Origin: Polyporus tsugae
Lineage: Eukaryota > Basidiomycota > Agaricomycetes > Polyporales > Polyporaceae
Reading direction: 5' to 3'
Length of the DNA: 64,000 nt
Assembly (NCBI GenBank): GCA_024305745.1
Contig: JAHRBS010000014.1
Coordinates: 1,185,501 to 1,249,500, forward strand
In this document: piece after piece, positions 57,208 through 64,000 of the stretch
Layout: each line of letters begins with the position of its first letter
How positions within the stretch are numbered: the first letter of the stretch is position 1
The notes under the pieces: model-generated
Told to the model about the DNA's origin: nothing
The model's database searches: none
What the model saw: only the letters and a program-made list of their open reading frames with translations
Program-made: the position numbers and the translations under genes

Positions 57208-57271
57208 GTTTTGCGCACATTGTACGTTTTAATGCATATCCTTCTCTTGAGATCTGGTATTGCTGGTGACA

Positions 57272-57277
57272 AATAAA
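57272..57277 (+). terminator. poly(A) signal AATAAA
   Basis: AATAAA lies 65 bp after the stop codon of the 54706 gene, in AT-rich sequence, and is the expected 3'-end signal for that transcript. Confidence 0.45.
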
Positions 57278-57532
57278 TATTTCGAAGGTGTCGATCAAGC
57301 GCAAGTCATGCCCGAATAACAGAGACTTGCATGCGGTTGTTGCGACTTTGTCGCAATACCGGGTACCTGACCCATGTGGGGCGCAATGTCCGCCAGAAGA
57401 CGTCCTTCGGCGGAAGCCGTGGACCCGAAAACGACTGACTGGATTGCACGCAGAGTTGAACACGCCCAGGTCTCGACGCCCTTCCTCTCGAAGGGCCCAC
57501 TGTCCACGCCGCGCGATCGCTCTCGACTCATC

Positions 57533-59679
57533 ATGGCTCGCCAATACGCCCTTCGTCAAGATTCATATTGGTTCACCGCAGAGTGGAACTATCTCGACGA
57601 GGCCGTTAAAGACGCAGACGTGCAAGAGTTCCTCGCCAAGAACGATTACGACAAGGCCCGCGGGCTGCTCGTTGCGCGCTTCCACAACAAGTTCACGGGG
57701 CCCGTGGACGGCGAGACCGATGCGGAATTCAAGAAACGGTTACGGGGCACTTCGAAGGCTCGCCAGTCTGTTGTATCTCGTAGAACGACAGAGACCCGAG
57801 AGCAATGGGAAGCCCGCATGGTCACCTTACCGAATGTGCGTATCCTCTTCCAGGTATCACTCGTCGCTAATCCCATTTTTTCAGGCCATCCAGGAGTGGT
57901 TGAAGAACTGGCGGACACGCAACAAGCGTCAAGGCGGCAAGAAATGGAGTCCGCCTTCCATGCCCGCCCCACTGAAACGCAAGCCGCGCGTTACCACGCC
58001 ATTCGAGGCGTTCTGCAAGTCCGACGAAGCTCCGCAAGGCGCTGACTACGTTACCGCAGATGGGCGGCGCCGCTGCGACATTAACGCGCTGCAAGCTGCC
58101 CGCTTGGCCGCCTGGAACAAGCTCCCCGAAGTCGAACAGCAGCGCTACAGAGAGGCCGCGAAGGATGCGCTTTCAGAGAGAGGTGATGGGGGACCCGGCG
58201 AGGATGATGAAGGGCCCGACAAAGACAAGGCGCATGCTGTCGCGTAAGTCTTCCCCGTCCTCTTGCAGGGTTCGCGCTCATTCATGGACACCGCCTAGTC
58301 ACGCCGAGGACATTGCTGCACATGTGGACCAGTTCGTCAAGATCTTGCACGACTCAGTCAGCTGGGGCGGGTTAGCTGTATTTGGCGGTCCTGACGAAAC
58401 CGGAGAGGCTCGAATTCATGTGTAGGTGGAGTTCCGCCCTCGTTACGTCGCGCCGCTGACCTTGGACCAGCACGGGGGCGGGTACGAACCGCCACGGTCA
58501 GACCTTCTTCGACGCGTTCCTTCAGACGGTCGGGTGGACTCAACTGGAGTTTGAGACCGTGTTCGCCCTGTGGGTTGAGCAATGCCGCGAAGGTGAGTCG
58601 CGTCCAAGATTCTCGCGTGTTTTTTTTTTGCGAATTGAACGTGCAGGTCCAGAGGCGCCCGAGGCCAATACGTTTGCGCTCACGGCGCGCCGGGCCGTAG
58701 AATGTAAGCCTGACCGTTATCGACCTCGTCTCAAATACTAACTACATTGTGGTAGATGCGCGCGCAAACCGGGAGACTCTCTTGGCCCCCGGCGGGCCGG
58801 CCACCACCCGCGGCGCTCCTCCGTCCGTCGCAGGTGTCCTGATGTGTTCGCGTGCCATCGGCGGGTGGTTAGGAGACCCTGCCCGTGTAACCAGATTCCC
58901 CGTCATGAACTACGACACCATGGACGCCGCAGGCAAAGTCGACCATGCGATTCTCAATGGCCTTGCCGCACTCAACATGGAACGTTCGCAGTCTGCTAAC
59001 CCCAACGGCGAACCATCCCTCGCGAGTACGACTCCAGATGGCATGTCGACCACGCTCACAAACCCAGCTTCCGCCGACACCGCGACCGAGGGTGGCGCCA
59101 CCACGCACAGCTCATCGGATGGGAGTCCTCCGCCTGGGGGTGACCTTCCTCCTCCCGCCAACGACGATGAGGAGATAGTCTTCCCCCAGGATGGCTCCAA
59201 TTACGCTCCGAACTGTCCATTCGACTGTTGCCAGCTTGACCTCGGGCAAGCTCCCTCAAGCGACGGCGCCGAAGAGCCCGCCTCGCCGCGCGCTGCTAAC
59301 ACATTTCTTCCAGGCATGTTTCACCCGCGCGCACCTTTGACCGTACTGACCGAACTAAGTTGCCTTAGACTGCTTCGCACACGAGCCAACCGGGTCGCTC
59401 TCTGGCTCCGTAGAAACGACCATCCTCGGCGAGCCACGGGCTGTTAACATCGGGGCAGGGCCTGCCGAATCGGCGCCTGCCCCACAGGGGGCGCTCGTCC
59501 AAGACGAAGTGGCAGCTAGCGCCGATAAGGGTGGGAATACTAACCGCAAGCGTCCTCGCAAGGCGTCTCAACCGTCGGGTGTTCCGATGCCCGGCCTTCG
59601 GGGCATGGTCGTCATCGAGCGCGAGGCCCGAGCTCGAACCAGTCGCAAGTCTCGCAGGGAGTTGACTCAGGATGGGTGA
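57533..59679 (+). CDS. multi-exon protein of unknown family with a basic centre
   Basis: Starts MARQYALRQDSYWFTAEWNY. An in-frame Met at 57374 is possible, but it lies only about 100 bp after the previous gene's poly(A) signal, so the inner one is preferred. Exon 1 continues DVQEFLAKNDYDKARGLLVA; after a GTGCGT...TCAG intron (57836-57884) comes AIQEWLKNWRTRNKRQGGKK. The segment VTTPFEAFCKSDEAP..LPEVEQQRYREAAKDA looks a little like an HMG-box, but I would not assign it. Later exons give AEDIAAHVDQFVKILHDSVS, GQTFFDAFLQTVGWTQLEFE, an Ala/Ser/Thr/Pro-rich acidic region near 59000-59200 and a basic end NRKRPRKASQPSG..RTSRKSRRELTQDG with TGA at 59677-59679. Two or three middle joins are uncertain (near 58425, 58750 and 59300-59370). 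It may be a DNA-binding protein, judged only by charge. Confidence 0.6.
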
Positions 59680-60942
59680 GTGACGGCCCGATAGCCGAAG
59701 CTGACTGCGCTGACCTGATTAAACGCCCAGGACGCTTCCCCTCACAGCGATTGGCCGCACATGAACAAAGCTGGCGGCGTAAGATCGTCGCAAGGTGGTA
59801 GACTAGTGGTAGATAAAAAATCTGTACCTTGTTAGTCGCGTTTGAGGGGTGGACGTGGCTGATGCGCAACGTCAAGTACAGTCTGCACATAGAGCACTAA
59901 ATTTGGATCTCAATAAACGCTGACCACCCCAATCTGAAAGAGGGGATCTCTCGATCGAGTTCAGGCACCCGCATGGACTCCGCCAACATCAAGCCTGCAC
60001 GCTCGCTCGCCGCTTCCACTACTTGGGCGAAGTGGATGTACGGAGCGTAGGAGAGACGATCTGGGCTATCCTGCCCGAGGAGAAGAACTGGGAGCCCGCG
60101 CCGACTCGCACCACGATATACATTCGCCCAGCGGGAGAGGTGACATCCCCGCTGCACCTCTGGTGGAAGAACAAGGAGGTTGAACGTCAGATTTGCCGTG
60201 AGTGGCGAGATGTCGGCACGGACGCACGGGTGCGTCGATTTCTCGATTATCACTGACACCGATTGACGGGGTGTGGGTAGATACATGAAGAAGAGTAAGA
60301 CTGCACCATGAGGACTTCTCGCTGTAACGTACACCCCATATCGTTCATGACACTTGCCAAGCAAGCCAATTCAATGTCACACTGGAGGCATCAGCATTCC
60401 GAACCTGAACACGCAGGCCGGACGACCAGCTGGCGGAGTTATTGAGGGCAGCTCCCCTTTTTTTCGATCCTCGAAGCATGTACCCTGTACCTATGCCCGT
60501 CAGCCTGTCCATCCATAATCTTTGACCCCGCGTGCCCGAGATCCGGTCGCACGCTTTCTCTACGGCGGTGCTGGTCCTCTCCGTCGCTGCAAACAGGGCA
60601 CCGACGCTGAACCCATGTGAGTACCCTCGCGAATAGTCAAGCTGACACATATGCATACTCCAGAACGCACCCGAGACTTCGAAGCACGAACGCGTGACGC
60701 ACATTTACGTTCGAGGCCACCAGATTTCAACTTCGAACTGACACGCATGGAAATCAAACCGCACAAAAAAATCGCGCTCGTAGAATCGCGCCCCTCGGCT
60801 GTCCGGGGCAACCTTGTCTGCGGCTCCACCCTCAAGAAATACACACACGTCCCCGCACGTTTCATCGTTCGCATCCCCGCCTGACTGCGTCGGCGTCCAG
60901 CTTACCATGTTCTTACACCCTCCACCTTCTCCCACTCAAAGA
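59680..60942. other. 1.3-kb stretch, no confident gene
   Basis: Two opposed open frames overlap here: 59897-60364 minus (ends AFIEIQI) and 60023-60256 plus (ETIWAILPEEKNWEPAPTRT). The plus frame reads more like a protein and could be a terminal exon, but I could not link it to a gene. The promoter of the next gene is probably within the last few hundred bases. Confidence 0.3.
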
Positions 60943-62714
60943 ATGGGCAACCAACATTCGAGCGGATCCGAGCCCGACAAGCCGAGCGCCCCGACCGATG
61001 GTACGCCGCCTGCCAAGTCGCCCCCCCCCGTTCCTCCGCACGAGACATCGACCGAGCCCGACAAGCCGAGCGCCCCGACCGAGGGTACGCCGCCCGCCAA
61101 GTTGCCCCCCCCCGTTCCTCCGCGCGAGACATCGACCGAGCCCGACAAGCTGAGCGCCCAGTGCTTACCTCGGTCGCGTTGGTTTCACCTCAAGATCTGG
61201 CCCGAGGTGCGCATGCACGATACTCTACAACATTATTCATATCTAACTCTGTTTCAGACAGGCAAGACATACATTCCCGTCAGTGTTCTGGTCGCGCACC
61301 CCCAACTTCGCCTCCTCCCCGGTTTCGCGGACCTTCCCCCCACGAAGACACTGCAGTTTTGGGGCCAAGAAGACGGCATTTGGGTGGATTCCACACCCGA
61401 CCTGCTACCCTTTCACATCCACCAGAGCGCCAGAAGTGTCCTCGTCCGATACCCCAGCGCGGTCAACTGCGTCGGCTTCCCCCAAGCTCTTCGGCTGCTC
61501 GACGAGGAGAGGGGCGTCGACCCCGGCCCCAATGAATGGGACTACGTCGACTTGCGCTCTCAATATCCACGACACGACCACGGTGAAGAGTTAACAGTCG
61601 TGGCGTACGGTGAGGTAAGACGCCATTTACTGCAATACCTGGCCTGCAGTAACCGTGTTCTGTTCAGGACGACAAAAACCCCACGCTGTTCTACGTGACG
61701 CTCACCAAGGCCGGCCTAGTCAGATGGGACCTGCACCCCCAGCTCCTGGCCCACGTCATGGGCAGTTCCCGCGGCGACTATCAGGCCGTCTTCTGCTCGT
61801 GGAACGCCATCAGCCATAGCTGGGACTTCGTTAAACCCTCCGAACCCTTCAAACCTTGCGACCGGCATGACCTCGCAGTCATTCGCCACAAAGCGAACTC
61901 GTCCCCCGAGGGCCTGCCCCACTTCCTCGCCGAGCTCGATGCCCAGACTCACCGGCCTGTTTTAGTAAGCATTGCAATGAACCTTCCAGATAGCGCGACG
62001 CCTGACAACTCTGTCGCAGCGCCTCCTGGTCGCTCCGCTATTCACCGACCGGCGACCGGCCGGCAGCGAGCCACTCACCATGAAGGGGTGCACGAAAACT
62101 TTATGGCCAACGTTGGTCTCGACCTACGCGCGCATCCCCCCGAGGGTTACCTCCCTCTCGGCCAGCATCAGCTCTGTGCTCACGTCTGCTCGCCCGACTA
62201 CGGCCCGCATGTCTGCGAGCACGACTACGGCCCGCACGTCTGCGAGCACCTCCTCTCTGCAGCCCTCGAAGAGCACAAGTTTGCTGACGTCTGCTCGCAC
62301 GACTACGTCCGTGCAGACATCTGCGAGCACCTCCGCTGTGCAGCCCTCGAAGACCACAAGTTTGCTCGGAACTCCTCGCAACCGCAACATGATCTCGACC
62401 TCCGCCCTGCGGAGGTCAACACGCATTCGCAACCTCCAGAAGGATCCTCCAAACGTGAGTCCCGCGTTCAGCTACCTGGATGACAGCTGAGTTCCACCCC
62501 GTGCTAGGCCACCGCTTGCACTCCTCCCCCGCGCAACCAAAACAACGGTTCAAATAGATCTCATTTTCGCGGATTGCAGACCAACTGACCATGTTCCCTT
62601 GCTACTAGGCTGATGAAGGCACCTCCCCGCCCACCACCAAGGGCAAAAAGAAGGTGCGAAAGCGTGTTCTGACCGCACATCGCATCCCCACTGACCGCTC
62701 CTCCCACAGTAACT
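60943..62714 (+). CDS. protein of unknown family with N-myristoylation-like start and tandem Pro-rich repeats
   Basis: Starts MGNQHSSGSEPDKPS, which fits the MGxxxS rule for N-myristoylation. Then come two full and one partial copy of a 28-residue Pro/Thr-rich repeat (EPDKPSAPT.GTPPAK and PPPVPP.ETST). The folded part follows: RSRWFHLKIWPEVR, SVLVAHPQLRLLPGFADLPP, LQFWGQEDGIWVDSTPDLLP, RLLDEERGVDPGPNEWDYVD; after an intron at about 61616-61669, FYVTLTKAGLVRWDLHPQLL and FCSWNAISHSWDFVKPSEPF. A GTAAGC...GCAG intron (about 61964-62020) leads to a Ser/Thr-rich tail (TARMSASTTTARTSASTSS), RRSTRIRNLQKDPPN, and a last exon ADEGTSPPTTKGKKK with TAA created right at the splice join (62712-62714). Tail exons are less sure than the body. 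No known domain recognised. An alternative start at 60814 lacks the glycine. Confidence 0.65.
60970..61158 (+). repeat. 84-bp coding tandem repeat, about 2.25 copies
   Basis: Units start at 60970, 61054 and 61138 (partial), all with GAGCCCGACAAG. The 84-bp period keeps the reading frame. Copies one and two differ at only a few bases, so the duplication is young. Confidence 0.9.
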
Positions 62715-62780
62715 GCCACAAACCGGCAGTGTCCCGAACGTCCCTCCAGAGGTGTCCTTCGACCGCTCCTCTGCGCGCGC

Positions 62781-62786
62781 AATAAA
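62781..62786 (+). terminator. poly(A) signal AATAAA
   Basis: AATAAA followed by A-rich sequence lies 67 bp after the proposed stop of the 60943 gene. Confidence 0.45.
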
Positions 62787-63277
62787 AAACTAATCGTTCC
62801 GATGCCATGAGCTCATTCTCCCAAAAAAAACACGCGTCCCCGTCCAATATCTCTTTCCGTAATGTAAATCCAAAATACGTAGTACCGCTCGCTCGGCGAA
62901 GCAACACACGCGGCTCCTCATGTCCTGCTCTCCACGTAGTCACGCGGAGCTCACACCCAAAGGTCTCTCGCACATGTCGCCGCTAGAAATTGCATCAGCC
63001 TCGTATCCCCCTGGTGTACGAGCCCCGCGTGAAGCAATCAAAGATTGCCATTGTCCAAGGGACCAAGGGACCCTAACGGCTCGCAAATTTTATCCAGTCG
63101 ATCCCAATCATGAGCGGCCCCCCTGGAGATGACAGCGCGCACAAGTGACACGATCGTCCGAGCTTGCCGAGATCGATTCATACCCACCTGCATGAAAACT
63201 GCCCAACGGTCGGGGATTTTGCCCCACCTCCCCCACCCTCCCCCACCCCTCCCATCGAGCGCCGTCTCCTCGTCGTC
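62787..63277. other. intergenic, no gene assigned
   Basis: About 490 bp upstream of the last gene. CCCCACC-rich sequence just before its ATG (63216-63256) may be part of the promoter or leader. Confidence 0.4.
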
Positions 63278-64000
63278 ATGCGACTCTACCGTGCTTATCC
63301 TCAACCCCACAATCCCACAGTTTATGGAGAACTCAGACTCGATGCTCCCAACGACGACGTCAAGTATTCCAAGAAGTTGAAAACCGCCTGCCTTCTCGCC
63401 GCCGGGCCCCAGCCCGAAGCTCCAAACTTTTGCCCTCGCTGTGGACAGCCCGCGACGTTCGACTCCCGCCTCTGTTACAAGTATGGCATTGCAGGCACGT
63501 GGAACATGCTTGTAAGTACATACGTCGCGTCGACATTCCCCGAAATTTATCTGACTTCATCCCGAGTGCCGCGCATGTCACAGAGTCCACATACCGATGC
63601 AACAAGGTCCGACCGACGACGACCTCGAGCGAATCGAGTCTATCCGCGACCGAGACCGTCAAACTCAGCTCGCCCGTCAAAACGAGAAAGCCCGCGTAGG
63701 TGCCGACAAGACCGCTGTGAACGAAAAGAAGGCGCGCGCGCGTGCAGCGAAGGCTGCTGCGAAAGCGAACGAGGTGGACGCATCCGCACGCGACCCTCCG
63801 AACACCCAAAAGGAACCCAACCGCGGGGGGAAGGTCGTCAAGCCCAAGAAGGCCGCCTCAGTTGACGCGCGCCCCATGGCCACAAAGGAGTTACAGCGTC
63901 CTTTCGGAGTGCGTTCCTCCTTCTTGCCGCCACCCTTTATCTGCAACGGGCTGATGAATGCACATAGCTGATATGCAACGCCATACCCGCGGTTGTACGT
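63278..64000 (+). CDS. zinc-ribbon-like protein of unknown family, 3' end outside the window
   Basis: Starts MRLYRAYPQPHNPTVYGELR. Cys pairs follow: NFCPRCGQPATFDS, LCYKYGIAG, and after a GTAAGT...CGAG intron (about 63511-63569) CRACHRVHIPMQQ. Two CxxC knuckles about 30 residues apart fit one zinc site, with the acceptor CGAG less usual than CAG or TAG. The rest is a charged helix rich in Lys, Arg and Ala (NEKKARARAAKAAAKANEVD) that runs to a possible donor near 63909. The gene is the fourth in a same-strand run and is cut by the window edge, so its full length and role are unknown. Confidence 0.5.

Noticed and set aside
61695..62483. continuous frame reading through the 61964 donor (HVCSPDYGPHVCEHDYGPHV)
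   Set aside because: A GTAAGC...GCAG intron leads into the other frame, which ends in ordinary Ser/Thr-rich sequence and a basic motif; the Cys/His repeats are a by-product of the repeated DNA.
1..64000. CRISPR array, rRNA operon, prophage or bacterial operon
   Set aside because: No spaced repeats, rRNA-like segments or ribosome-binding-site-led gene runs were seen; intron structure shows a eukaryotic genome.

Overview
This window looks like a stretch of nuclear chromosome from an agaricomycete basidiomycete, most likely a wood-decay fungus of the polypore type. The evidence is gene structure (many 45-70 bp GT-AG introns in nearly every gene), an oxidative-metabolism and secretion gene set of fungal type, a decayed GH3 beta-xylosidase, and mobile elements typical of this class: a Helitron, a chromodomain Ty3/gypsy element, a Tc1/mariner element, and a KDZ transposase with its CxC2 cysteine cluster. 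No rRNA, convincing tRNA or CRISPR array was found.

Layout. (1) 1-15.1 kb is an accessory block: a LAMMER/CLK-like kinase gene whose catalytic Asp is replaced by Asn, then a Helitron helicase gene on the minus strand riddled with in-frame TGA/TAG codons and interrupted by a complete 1392-bp Tc1/mariner element (20-bp perfect terminal inverted repeats, TA target duplication), then the 3' end of a gypsy chromovirus with one LTR. (2) About 16-43.6 kb is a gene-dense core: a Munc13/UNC-13-like C2 protein, SAM50, a RanBP3/Yrb2-type Ran-binding protein, a basic nuclear-type protein of unknown function, the complex I LYR subunit NDUFA6/B14, the PP28/PDAP1 phosphoprotein, a mitochondrial PPR-like protein, an SR splicing factor, a RING-CH E3 ligase, eIF2-gamma and a small unknown protein. 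Ten of these form five head-to-head pairs with 258-680 bp between start codons. A promoter with a relic gene and a broken beta-xylosidase lie between SAM50 and the Ran-binding gene. (3) 43.6-54.7 kb is mixed: long stretches without genes, a compact five-exon small gene, a mitoferrin pseudogene whose 3' part is inverted in place, and an apparently intact KDZ transposase. (4) 54.7-64 kb carries four intron-containing genes, all on the plus strand, that I could not assign to a known family. They look lineage-specific, and together they are the least explained part of the window.

The core genes serve mitochondrial biogenesis (SAM50, NDUFA6, the PPR-like protein, possibly the RING-CH ligase), nuclear transport and splicing (Ran-binding, SR), translation initiation (eIF2-gamma) and secretion (Munc13-like). 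They do not form a pathway cluster. All exon joins were read by eye, so internal boundaries are approximate unless stated.
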